This document shows positions 56,270-64,000 of a stretch of 64,000 nt of DNA, one piece after another. The DNA comes from Dyella acidiphila (GTDB taxonomy: Bacteria > Pseudomonadota > Gammaproteobacteria > Xanthomonadales > Rhodanobacteraceae): assembly GCF_014863405.1 (NCBI RefSeq), contig NZ_JACZZA010000001.1:434001-498000 (forward strand). Reading direction: 5' to 3'. Each line of letters starts with the position of its first letter. Position 1 is the first letter of the stretch. Made by a program: the position numbers and the translations under genes. The notes under the pieces are model-generated. The model was not told where the DNA came from and did no database searches. It saw only the letters and a program-made list of their open reading frames with translations.

Positions 56270-59200
56270 TCAGGCCGGTTGCCAGGGTTCCACCCATTGC
56301 TGATGCATGACCTGTTCGATCAGGCCGCATAGCTGCGCCGTGGTCGCCTCCCATGACAAGGACGTGGACGACGGCAACTGATTGACCGGACGCGGCTGCT
56401 GCAGCACAGCGCGCACGACGGCGACCAGGCTGTCGACGTCGTTGCCATCGAAATAATCCGCCCGGCCCTCGGACACTTCACGGAACACCGGAATGTCGCG
56501 GGCAATCACCGGCAAACCTCGCCGTGCCGCTTCCACCAGCGGCAGGCCGAAGCCCTCGCCTTCGGACGCCGCCACCAGCGCACGCGAAATCCCGTAAAGC
56601 TGTTCGAGATATTCGTCGCTGGCCTGCTCGATCCAGACCAGGCGCGCATCGGCGCGCGTACCCGCACGCAGACGCTCGGCCAATGCCTCCGACATCCAGC
56701 CCACGCGCCCGACAATCACCAGATTGGCAGACACGCCTGCCGCCCATAGCCGCTCGAAGGCATCCAGCACCAAGGCATGGCCCTTGCGCGGCTCGATGGT
56801 GCCGACCATCAGAAAGCTCGGCGTTTCCTGCAGGCGGGCCAGCGTGCGCGATGCATCTTTGGGCAGGCCCATGGTCGGGCGGGTCGAAACCGGATCGTTG
56901 CCAGGATAGAAATAACCCAGTGCGAGCGGTGCCTTTCGCTGCGGCGGCTGTTGGCGATACCAGTCCCGCAGGTCTTCGACCACGGCTTTTGAAATACCGA
57001 TCAGGCCATCCGCATAGCGCCCGATGCACTGCAGCCATTGCGCGTGCATGGGGCCGATGAAATCCGGAAAGCGGTGCGGCATCCGCACCGGCAGCAGGTC
57101 GTAGACGACGAACAGCATGCGCACCCCGCGGGCGCGCCAGGCATCGAGCAGTTCGGTGTTCGCGGGCAGCAGGTCGGCAACCCAGTCGAGCCCGAGCAGG
57201 ATGTCGCCAGCCTGCGGATGCACTTCCTCGTCCACTTTGCCGATGGAGGGATGTTCCATGATGTGCAGCGCGTAAGACAGCGCCTGCACGTAGCGCCCTT
57301 CCACCAGCCGCACGGGCTCCACCCGCCACGGCAGGGAGTCGGCCGCCAGCAGCTGTGCCAGCACCCCGCGCACGACGCGCTCGATGCCGGTATGCAGCTT
57401 GCTCGACGAAGTAGCCGTGACATCGACGAACAAACGCGGACGATCCAGGCGCGGCCGATTCCGGAGCATCAGATCGCCGGCAGCCTGGCGCAGGCGATTG
57501 CCCTGCGCCGGATTGGCGCCGTTGCGCTCCAGCGCCAGCAGCGCAGCGCCGTCCAGCGCCTCCGGCGTGTGTCGCGCGAAACGCTCGATGGCGTCCCGGT
57601 AACGCTCCGCGGCAATGCCAGGATGATGGCGGCGCTCCAGCCATTCGGCCGAGGACGCAACCAGACGCTGGCGCAGCGCCGCATCGTTGCGCAATGCCTC
57701 CAGCGCCGAGACCAGTTCGTCGTCGCTGAATGCGTCGGCCATTTTCAGCAGCACGTCGTCCGGCAATTCCGTCACCGAGCCATGCGCATTGGCGATCAGC
57801 GGCACGCCTTGCGCGAGCGCGTCGAAGATTGCGGCCGACGTTTCGCCGCGGGTCGACGTGCGCAACTGCACGGCGGCATCCGATGCCGCGAGATAATCGA
57901 CATAACGATCGGCCTCGACGAAACCGGTGATCTTGATACGCGACGCGGATGCGGCGCCATTGATGGTCTGCAGCATCGCTTTGCCGTAATCGGCACCGTC
58001 GTTTTCGCCCACAAAAACCAGGTGGCAATGCGGATCGTCCGCCAGCGAAGAACGCAGCCATGCCTGCAACAACCGGTGATTGAGCTTGGTAGGCGCGAGC
58101 ATGCCGAAACTGCACACCACAAAATCGTCCTGGCCGATGCCCAGGAAGGATCTGGCAACCCGGCGATCCGCATGGGTCCGTGATTTCGGAAACGGCACTA
58201 CCTGGAACTTGGCGGTCGCGCGCGGGCCGTAGTGCTGCCTGGCCAGCTCCATCGCGTGATGCGAATGCACCAGCACGCCCTGGGCATGCTCCAGCACATC
58301 CAGGTTCATCGGATACGTATCCATGGTCGAAATGCGCCCGCGGCGCAAATCGTGCAGAAGTGCCGGATACCCGTGATGCGCGAACAACACCTGCTTGAAA
58401 CCGGCATCATCGCCCTTGGTCGCCGCCATCCAGTTGCGCAGCGCACCGAGATAGGAATCGTGCAGCACTACCACGCCGGGCCGGCGCCGCATCAAGTCGA
58501 ACATGGCCGCGTGCACGGGCGAGTTGCCCATGTGATAAAGCACGCGGGCAGCCGAATCGGCCGACTCACGCAACCATTCAATAGAACGGAACGGGAAATT
58601 GGCCTGCACCCAGGGATCGATCGTTTCCGGCTGGTCGGCCACCACATCGATGTCGTAGTGGACGGCCAGGTCGCGCAGCAATTTCGCGCTGTAATCGGCA
58701 ATGCCCGAACGGGCGGGCGGCAGCGGCGAGACATAGATCAGGCGCGGCCGAAGCTGGCGCACCAGCGGCACGCTGCTCGAACGCCCGGCCACGTGTTGCT
58801 CGATCGCCGCCAGCGCCTTGCGTGCGCTTTGCGCCCACGAAAATTTTTTCGCCTGCACCGGCGCATGCCGCCGCAGCTGCTCGCGAAAGCCGGCATCGCT
58901 CAGCACCTGCTGCAGCTTGTCCGTCATCGAGCTGATGCTGCGCGGCGTGAACAGCGCATCCTGGCAGCCAATCACTTCCGGCAGGCTGGCGGTATTGGAA
59001 CCGATCACCGCTGCGCCGCAGGCCATCGCTTCCAGTGCCGGCAAGCCGAAGCCCTCATGCAGAGACGGCGTAACGAACGCCTCGCAATTGGAATACAGCA
59101 GCACCAGCTCGGTGTCGTCGATGTCGCCGGTGAAAATCACCTGCGTTTCACCCAGGCCAAGGCGCTGCAACGAAGCCAGCAGGCCGCGCTTGATTTCAGC

Positions 59201-60004
59201 ATCGCAGCGGCCGGCCAGCACCAGCGGATGACCATCGCGCAGCGCTGCGGGCAGATTCGCATAAGCCGCGAGCAAGCCATCGACGTTCTTGTGCGGATCG
59301 TAGCCGCCGACGTAAAGCAAAAAGTCGCGGCCGATGCCGTACTGCTGACGCCAGCGCGCCCAGGTGGCTTCGTCGGCCTGCATCGGCGCGAAGTTGCCGT
59401 TTACCGCGGCGGACACCGCCGCAACCCGATCGGGCCTGACGTCGAGCAGATCGATGACTTCGCGGCGCGAGGATTCGGAAATCGCCAGCAGCAGTCCACA
59501 GCGCTTGAGCAGACTCAGGCGCCGGTAGTACCACCACCGGTAACGCGGATCGTGCAGATACCGTTCGGGATGAACCAGCGGAATCAGGTCATACAAGGTC
59601 GCCACGTGACGATGATCGTCCAGGCCCATGCCCAGGGCGGCGGTGGAATCGTCGCCCCAACCTTCGAACATGCTGCTGTGCCAGATGCAGTCCGCTTCGA
59701 TGCGCTCGAGAAAACTGGCATGCGCCGCTTCCGCCGCCAGCATCCGCTCATGGTTTTGCGGTACGTAGCCGGCGATATCCGCCGGCAATTCGTTGATCAG
59801 GATGCGATCCCGCGGTACCAGGTCTGCGAATTCACCGATCAGGTCCAGCGCCGCTTCGCCATGCCGGCCATTCAGGGCCAGCCACAGCTCGTGCCGTTCG
59901 GCCGCTTCGGCGGCAAACGCACGTGCCATGGCAAAACTGTAGCGTCCTATACCCCGGTAACGACTGTTGGACTGGGCTCCCTGGAGATCCAGGACGATCT
60001 TCAT
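56270..60004 (-). CDS. Trifunctional-type glycosyltransferase with three GT4-like modules
   Basis: 1244 residues from ATG 60004 (GAGGGAA upstream). Module A (1-405): VLDLQGAQSNSRYRGIGR, YVGGYDPHKNVDGL, donor site LHEGFGLPALEAMACG. Module B (~420-815): PLPPARSGIADYSAKLLRDL, SHHAMELARQHYGP, FGMLAPTKLNHRLL, donor site altered (RGETSAAIFDALAQG). Module C (~857-1244): LFVDVTATSSSKLHTGIE, MVGTIEPRKGHALVL, donor site EGEGFGLPLVEAARRG. The plan is that of O-antigen polymerases such as WbdA. It is probably a main chain-building enzyme, working with the coiled-coil protein encoded just upstream. Confidence 0.9.
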   Translation of the reverse strand: MKIVLDLQGAQSNSRYRGIGRYSFAMARAFAAEAAERHELWLALNGRHGEAALDLIGEFADLVPRDRILINELPADIAGYVPQNHERMLAAEAAHASFLERIEADCIWHSSMFEGWGDDSTAALGMGLDDHRHVATLYDLIPLVHPERYLHDPRYRWWYYRRLSLLKRCGLLLAISESSRREVIDLLDVRPDRVAAVSAAVNGNFAPMQADEATWARWRQQYGIGRDFLLYVGGYDPHKNVDGLLAAYANLPAALRDGHPLVLAGRCDAEIKRGLLASLQRLGLGETQVIFTGDIDDTELVLLYSNCEAFVTPSLHEGFGLPALEAMACGAAVIGSNTASLPEVIGCQDALFTPRSISSMTDKLQQVLSDAGFREQLRRHAPVQAKKFSWAQSARKALAAIEQHVAGRSSSVPLVRQLRPRLIYVSPLPPARSGIADYSAKLLRDLAVHYDIDVVADQPETIDPWVQANFPFRSIEWLRESADSAARVLYHMGNSPVHAAMFDLMRRRPGVVVLHDSYLGALRNWMAATKGDDAGFKQVLFAHHGYPALLHDLRRGRISTMDTYPMNLDVLEHAQGVLVHSHHAMELARQHYGPRATAKFQVVPFPKSRTHADRRVARSFLGIGQDDFVVCSFGMLAPTKLNHRLLQAWLRSSLADDPHCHLVFVGENDGADYGKAMLQTINGAASASRIKITGFVEADRYVDYLAASDAAVQLRTSTRGETSAAIFDALAQGVPLIANAHGSVTELPDDVLLKMADAFSDDELVSALEALRNDAALRQRLVASSAEWLERRHHPGIAAERYRDAIERFARHTPEALDGAALLALERNGANPAQGNRLRQAAGDLMLRNRPRLDRPRLFVDVTATSSSKLHTGIERVVRGVLAQLLAADSLPWRVEPVRLVEGRYVQALSYALHIMEHPSIGKVDEEVHPQAGDILLGLDWVADLLPANTELLDAWRARGVRMLFVVYDLLPVRMPHRFPDFIGPMHAQWLQCIGRYADGLIGISKAVVEDLRDWYRQQPPQRKAPLALGYFYPGNDPVSTRPTMGLPKDASRTLARLQETPSFLMVGTIEPRKGHALVLDAFERLWAAGVSANLVIVGRVGWMSEALAERLRAGTRADARLVWIEQASDEYLEQLYGISRALVAASEGEGFGLPLVEAARRGLPVIARDIPVFREVSEGRADYFDGNDVDSLVAVVRAVLQQPRPVNQLPSSTSLSWEATTAQLCGLIEQVMHQQWVEPWQPA

Positions 60005-60066
60005 CAAATTCCCTCGGCAGCGGTGTGCCAGTAACCGCGCATCTGACTAAATGGATTTCGCGACGC

Positions 60067-60540
60067 TTAGGGCGTCGGCTGCGAAGCGTTGACGCTGGCG
60101 CGCAGGCGATTGCCCAGGCCCGGGAACAGCCGTGCCAGCCTGCGTGCAAGCGGCCTTGCCAACGGCAGCCGCAAAGCGACACGCAGCATGGCGCGAATCA
60201 GCCCCTTCGCGCGCTGCGGCAACGCCAATATCCAGCGACGCAGTGCGCCACGCGCACGTGCGCGCGCCGTGCGCAATTCGTCCAGCTCGCGCTCCAGTGC
60301 CTGGATTTGACGCAGGCGCTCTTCGCTTTGCTGCAACAAGGTCCGGTAATTGGCCTGGAAATAATCCAGCCGGTCGCGGGCCACGGCAATGTCGTGCTCC
60401 ACTTCCGTCAGCCGGCTCAGGCGGCGTTCGGCCAGGGCACGCCAATCGATGGCCACCACCTCGTTTTGCGGGATGAGGCCAGCATCAAGCCCTTTCGGTC
60501 TTGAATAATTCGCATCCGTCAGATTTGACTTGATCGTCAT
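60067..60540 (-). CDS. Coiled-coil protein with basic C-terminus, unknown function
   Basis: 157 residues. Residues ~35-95 form a heptad-rich coiled coil (EVEHDIAVARDRLDYFQANY, LRQIQALERELDELR). Residues ~95-150 are strongly basic and amphipathic (ARPLARRLARLFPGLGNRLR), with an FPGL element recalling the HPGL element of neighbouring transferase modules. No signal peptide or membrane helix. It is the first gene of a unit with the 1244-residue glycosyltransferase (62-base gap). A plausible role is to hold the transferase at the membrane or set its geometry, as the WbdD coiled coil does for WbdA; this is inference. Confidence 0.75.
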   Translation of the reverse strand: MTIKSNLTDANYSRPKGLDAGLIPQNEVVAIDWRALAERRLSRLTEVEHDIAVARDRLDYFQANYRTLLQQSEERLRQIQALERELDELRTARARARGALRRWILALPQRAKGLIRAMLRVALRLPLARPLARRLARLFPGLGNRLRASVNASQPTP

Positions 60541-60905
60541 TGCCAGGCTCGCTGTATTTGTCCCCGCACAGCTCCCGGATTTTAACGGAGAGAGCGTGCC
60601 CTCAAGAAATTATCGGCCAAACAGTAGCCGCGTGGGTAGCAACCGAGCGTAAACGCAGGCGCGATGGGGAGCAACGACCATACCCTGCCGTTCCGACCCC
60701 GCGACCTGCATCCCGCCGCGCCATTATGGGCTGCCGTGCCTGCGGCGGCCCCTGGCGCCACATGGCCTGCCGTGACAATGAGGCGCCGGACGTCTCAACC
60801 CTGGCTCAGCGGCGCGGCGACCCGGCATGCCGCCTCGATTCAGGGACTACATGGTCTTCTTTTGGTCTGCGTATGACAAAATGACCGTTCACCTCGGAGT
60901 TCCGC
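60541..60905. other. Divergent non-coding region between coiled-coil gene and rfbB
   Basis: 365 bases. It should hold promoters for both directions. Next to rfbB the sequence is AT-richer (60850-60885) and a GGAG ribosome site precedes ATG 60906, but no convincing -35/-10 pair is seen on either strand. No gene recognised. Confidence 0.45.
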
Positions 60906-61955
60906 ATGAAAGTACTGCTCGTTACCGGCGGTGCCGGCTTCATAGGGGCCAATTTTGTGCTGCAGGCCCTGGCCGACGGGCTCACCGTCGTGAATGTCGA
61001 CAAGCTCACCTACGCCGGCAATCTGGATACGCTCGAAGCGGCTGGCGGCAATCCGCGGCATATCTTCGTTCAAGGCGATATCGGCGACCGCGCACTGATC
61101 AGTGCCCTGCTGGCCGAACACCAGCCGCAAGGCGTGGTGAATTTTGCCGCCGAATCCCATGTCGACCGCTCCATCGACGGGCCGGCAGCCTTCATCCAGA
61201 CCAATGTCGTGGGCACGCTGGGCCTGCTCGAAGCCTGCCGCGACTACTGGCGCGGACTCGACCCCGCCACACGCGATCATTTCCGCTTTCTGCATGTATC
61301 CACCGACGAGGTGTATGGATCGCTCGGCGCCGAAGGCAAGTTTCGCGAAACCACGCCCTACGCGCCGAACTCGCCGTATTCGGCCTCCAAGGCGGCCTCG
61401 GACCATCTGGTCCGCGCCTTTCACCACACTTACGGCCTGCCGACGCTCACCACCAATTGCTCCAACAATTACGGCCCGTATCAATTCCCCGAAAAATTGA
61501 TTCCGTTGGTAATCCAGAAGGCGCTGTCGCGCGAGCCGCTGCCGGTGTACGGCGATGGCATGAACGTTCGCGACTGGCTCTACGTCGGCGACCATTGCAG
61601 CGCTATCCGGCAGGTGCTGCAGGCCGGCAGGATCGGCGAAACCTACAACGTGGGCGGCAATGCCGAGCGCTCCAATATCGAGGTGGTCAAGACCATCTGC
61701 GCCCTGCTTGACGTACGCCGTCCGCTGCAAGATGGCGCCAGGCACGAGTCGCTGATCACCTTTGTCAAAGACCGCCCCGGCCACGATCGCCGCTACGCCA
61801 TCGACGCCGGCAAATTGCACTGCGAACTGGGCTGGCAGCCGCAGCAAAGCTTCGAAAGCGGCATTGCGCGCACGGTCGACTGGTATCTGTCGAACCAGCC
61901 CTGGGTACAACGCATCCTCGACGGCAGCTATCGCATGGAGCGCCTGGGCGTATGA
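60906..61955 (+). CDS. rfbB: dTDP-glucose 4,6-dehydratase
   Basis: 349 residues. NAD site [35 protein letters not shown]; catalytic STDEVYGSL and Y-x3-K in [32 protein letters not shown] and [10 protein letters not shown] are diagnostic for RmlB. It converts dTDP-glucose to dTDP-4-keto-6-deoxyglucose, second step of dTDP-L-rhamnose synthesis. First of four overlapping genes (rfbB-A-C-D). Confidence 0.98.
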   Translation: MKVLLVTGGAGFIGANFVLQALADGLTVVNVDKLTYAGNLDTLEAAGGNPRHIFVQGDIGDRALISALLAEHQPQGVVNFAAESHVDRSIDGPAAFIQTNVVGTLGLLEACRDYWRGLDPATRDHFRFLHVSTDEVYGSLGAEGKFRETTPYAPNSPYSASKAASDHLVRAFHHTYGLPTLTTNCSNNYGPYQFPEKLIPLVIQKALSREPLPVYGDGMNVRDWLYVGDHCSAIRQVLQAGRIGETYNVGGNAERSNIEVVKTICALLDVRRPLQDGARHESLITFVKDRPGHDRRYAIDAGKLHCELGWQPQQSFESGIARTVDWYLSNQPWVQRILDGSYRMERLGV

Positions 61956-62839
61956 ACAAGCGCAAGGGCATCATTCTCGCCGGCGGCTCAGGCACCCGCC
62001 TTTATCCGATCACGCAGGCAGTCAGCAAACAGCTGTTGCCGATCTACGACAAGCCGATGGTGTTCTATCCCTTGGCAGTGCTGATGCTGGCGGGCATCCG
62101 CGAAATCCTGGTGATCAACACGCCGCATGAGCAGGAGCTGTTTCAGCGCCTGCTCGGCGACGGTTCGCAATGGGGCATCGATATTCATTATGCGGTGCAA
62201 CCGTCCCCGGACGGACTGGCGCAAGCGTTTCTGATCGGCCGCGAATTTGTCGGCAACGATCCGAGCTGCCTGGTGCTGGGGGACAATATTTTCTACGGCG
62301 TGGGCCTCACCGAGCGCCTCAAGCGCGCCGCCAGCCGCGAGCATGGCGCCAGCATTTTCGGCTACCGCGTAAAAGATCCGGAACGTTATGGCGTAGCGGA
62401 GTTCGACGCCACCGGCCGCGTCATCGGTATCGAAGAAAAGCCCAAGCAGCCCAAATCGCAGTACGCAGTCACCGGCCTGTATTTCTACGATCAGCGCGTG
62501 TGCGATTTCGCCGCCCAACTGAAGCCCTCGCCACGCGGCGAACTGGAAATCACCGATCTCAATCGCTGCTATCTGGAAGACGGTTCGCTGCACCTGGAAC
62601 AACTGGGCCGCGGTTACGCCTGGCTGGACACCGGCACGCACGAATCGCTGATGGAAGCGGGCAACTACATCCAGACCATCGAGAACCGGCAAGGCCTCAA
62701 AGTGTGCTGCCCCGAGGAAATCGCCTACCTCAACGGCTGGATCGATGCCGAGCAGGTCACGCGCCTGGCCGCCCCGTTGATGAAGACCGGTTATGGCCAA
62801 TACCTCGTCCAGATGATTCGCAACGAGATTCCCCGATGA
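61952..62839 (+). CDS. rfbA: Glucose-1-phosphate thymidylyltransferase
   Basis: 295 residues, usual length. Nucleotide-binding [45 protein letters not shown] and [20 protein letters not shown] are classical RmlA motifs. It makes dTDP-glucose from dTTP and glucose-1-phosphate, the first step, and is usually inhibited by dTDP-rhamnose. ATGA overlaps on both sides. Confidence 0.98.
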   Translation: MNKRKGIILAGGSGTRLYPITQAVSKQLLPIYDKPMVFYPLAVLMLAGIREILVINTPHEQELFQRLLGDGSQWGIDIHYAVQPSPDGLAQAFLIGREFVGNDPSCLVLGDNIFYGVGLTERLKRAASREHGASIFGYRVKDPERYGVAEFDATGRVIGIEEKPKQPKSQYAVTGLYFYDQRVCDFAAQLKPSPRGELEITDLNRCYLEDGSLHLEQLGRGYAWLDTGTHESLMEAGNYIQTIENRQGLKVCCPEEIAYLNGWIDAEQVTRLAAPLMKTGYGQYLVQMIRNEIPR

Positions 62840-63393
62840 AAGTGCTTGAAACGTCGTTGCCCGACGTGCTCGTGATCGAACCGCAGGTATTCAAGGATCC
62901 GCGCGGTTTTTTTTACGAAAGTCACAACGAAGGCAAGTTCGCCAAGGCCGGCATCCATGCCAAGTTCGTGCAGACCAACGTGTCGCGTTCGGCCAGGGGC
63001 GTGCTGCGCGGGCTGCATTATCAGTGGCCCAGCCCGCAAGGAAAACTGGTGAGCGTGCTGGAGGGCGAGGTCTACGACGTCGCCGTCGATATCCGCCGCG
63101 GCTCGCCCACTTTCGGCCAATGGGCCGCGGTGATGCTGACCGGTGACAACCATCGCCACCTGTGGATCCCGGAAGGATTCGCGCACGGCTTTTGCGTGCT
63201 TTCCGAAAGCGCCACCTTCACCTATCAGTGCACCGCGCTGTATGAGCCGACCGCCGACGCCTCCATCGCCTGGAACGATGCGGACATCGGCGTGGACTGG
63301 CCGGTGAGCGAACCCATGATTTCCGACAAAGATGCCAAGGCGCCGATGCTCGCCGACGTGCCGGCAGATCGCCTGCCGTCGTTCAACGCATGA
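62836..63393 (+). CDS. rfbC: dTDP-4-dehydrorhamnose 3,5-epimerase
   Basis: 185 residues from ATG 62836 overlapping the rfbA stop; the frame is open upstream but there it is shadow of rfbA. Cupin fold enzyme with [16 protein letters not shown], the catalytic His in [10 protein letters not shown], and [16 protein letters not shown] with the Tyr-containing [10 protein letters not shown]. It epimerises C3 and C5 of the RmlB product. Confidence 0.97.
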   Translation: MKVLETSLPDVLVIEPQVFKDPRGFFYESHNEGKFAKAGIHAKFVQTNVSRSARGVLRGLHYQWPSPQGKLVSVLEGEVYDVAVDIRRGSPTFGQWAAVMLTGDNHRHLWIPEGFAHGFCVLSESATFTYQCTALYEPTADASIAWNDADIGVDWPVSEPMISDKDAKAPMLADVPADRLPSFNA

Positions 63394-64000
63394 AGATCCT
63401 GCTGCTGGGTGCCAACGGGCAGCTGGGCCGCAGCTTCATCGAGCACGGCGGCCTGGCCAGGCAAGGCTCACTGATCGCAGCAACCCGCGACGGCCTTCGC
63501 TTCGACGGCGCCGAAGCAGAGACGGCCGACCTGTCGCAGCCGGAATCGCTGCAGCCGATGCTCGATCGCCATCGCCCCGACATCATCGTCAACACGGCCG
63601 CCTATACCGCTGTGGATCGCGCCGAAAGCGAAGAGGCGCTGGCGACGCGAATCAATGGCGACGCGGTAGGCGTACTCGGCACCTGGGCCGCCGCCAACCA
63701 GGTGCTGGTGGTGCACTATTCCACCGACTACGTGTTCAACGGGCGTGGCACCACGCCGTATGCACCCGACGCGCCGACGGAACCGCTTGGAGCCTATGGC
63801 CGCAGCAAACTGGCCGGCGAGCAGGCGCTGGCAGCCAGCGGCGCCGCGCATTTGCTGTTGCGCACTGCGTGGGTATACGCGCCGCACGGCAACAACTTTC
63901 TGCGCACCATGCTGCGGCTAGGCGCCGAGCGCGAGCAGCTCAAGGTGGTGGCCGATCAGCAGGGCAGCCCGACCGATACCCGCCTGATCGTCGACGCCAC
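63390..64000 (+). CDS. rfbD: dTDP-4-dehydrorhamnose reductase (3' end outside window)
   Basis: 203 codons visible from ATG 63390; the window ends inside the gene (full length ~300). NAD(P) site ILLLGANGQLGRSF, VNTAAYTAVDRAESE, HYSTDYVFNGRG with the catalytic Thr/Asp region and YGRSKLAGEQAL (Y-x3-K), then VADQQGSPTDTRLI. It completes dTDP-L-rhamnose synthesis. ATGA overlap with rfbC. Confidence 0.96.
   Translation, partial: MKILLLGANGQLGRSFIEHGGLARQGSLIAATRDGLRFDGAEAETADLSQPESLQPMLDRHRPDIIVNTAAYTAVDRAESEEALATRINGDAVGVLGTWAAANQVLVVHYSTDYVFNGRGTTPYAPDAPTEPLGAYGRSKLAGEQALAASGAAHLLLRTAWVYAPHGNNFLRTMLRLGAEREQLKVVADQQGSPTDTRLIVDA

Noticed and set aside
58232-60034. Plus-strand open frame of 600 codons opposite the three-module glycosyltransferase
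   Set aside because: Antisense shadow; no ribosome site and no domain, while the minus strand has three GT modules.

Overview
The window is high-GC, densely coded Gram-negative chromosome, most like a gammaproteobacterium of the Xanthomonadales/Lysobacterales (Xanthomonas, Dyella or Rhodanobacter type). The reasons are gene content and order: a fused cysN-cysC, an etfBA pair with ETF-quinone oxidoreductase, and a lipopolysaccharide/polysaccharide locus lying between etfA and metB, which is the known position of the O-antigen locus in Xanthomonas. I made no database search, so the genus is inference.

Left flank, 1-9.05 kb, is mostly housekeeping: the 3' end of a serine hydrolase, a TonB-like protein, a MetJ-like repressor fused to a histone H1-like Lys/Ala tail, gcvT-gcvH, an AlkB-type dioxygenase overlapping a PmtA-like methyltransferase, an amidase and ETF-quinone oxidoreductase. 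A three-gene glycosyltransferase operon (9.04-13.56 kb) begins on the ETF-QO stop codon and separates it from etfBA (13.67-15.38 kb).

From etfA to metB (15.4-51.1 kb) lies a large polysaccharide locus. It encodes cysD-cysNC plus a sugar aminotransferase; UDP-glucuronate and UDP-xylose synthesis (ugd and a UXS-type decarboxylase) with a DPM1-like GT2 and a GT-C-like membrane protein; and a block (27.05-35.2 kb) resembling the mycobacterial polyprenyl-phospho-D-arabinose pathway (HAD-UbiA fusion, DprE1-like, DprE2-like, GT-C-like protein, GtrA). A long minus-strand group follows: gmd, rmd, manB, Wzm/Wzt ABC exporter, a coiled-coil FkbM methyltransferase, a NeuD-like acetyltransferase, perosamine synthase and three GT4 enzymes. 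A multidomain glycosyltransferase sits just downstream of metB in the same operon.

Beyond metB (51.3-64 kb) are two paralogous glycosyltransferases, an acyltransferase-3 protein, a methyltransferase, a 1244-residue three-domain glycosyltransferase with a small coiled-coil partner, and rfbBACD for dTDP-L-rhamnose (rfbD runs off the end).

Taken together the genes describe an ABC-transporter-dependent surface glycan, probably LPS O antigen. The cytoplasmic chain would be built from GDP-D-rhamnose and/or N-acyl-perosamine, dTDP-L-rhamnose and xylose by large modular GT4 enzymes, then exported by Wzm/Wzt. Lipid-linked sugars, including probable polyprenyl-phospho-arabinose, would be flipped by GtrA and added in the periplasm by GT-C enzymes. 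No wzx, wzy, sulfotransferase, tRNA, rRNA, CRISPR array or insertion sequence was recognised.
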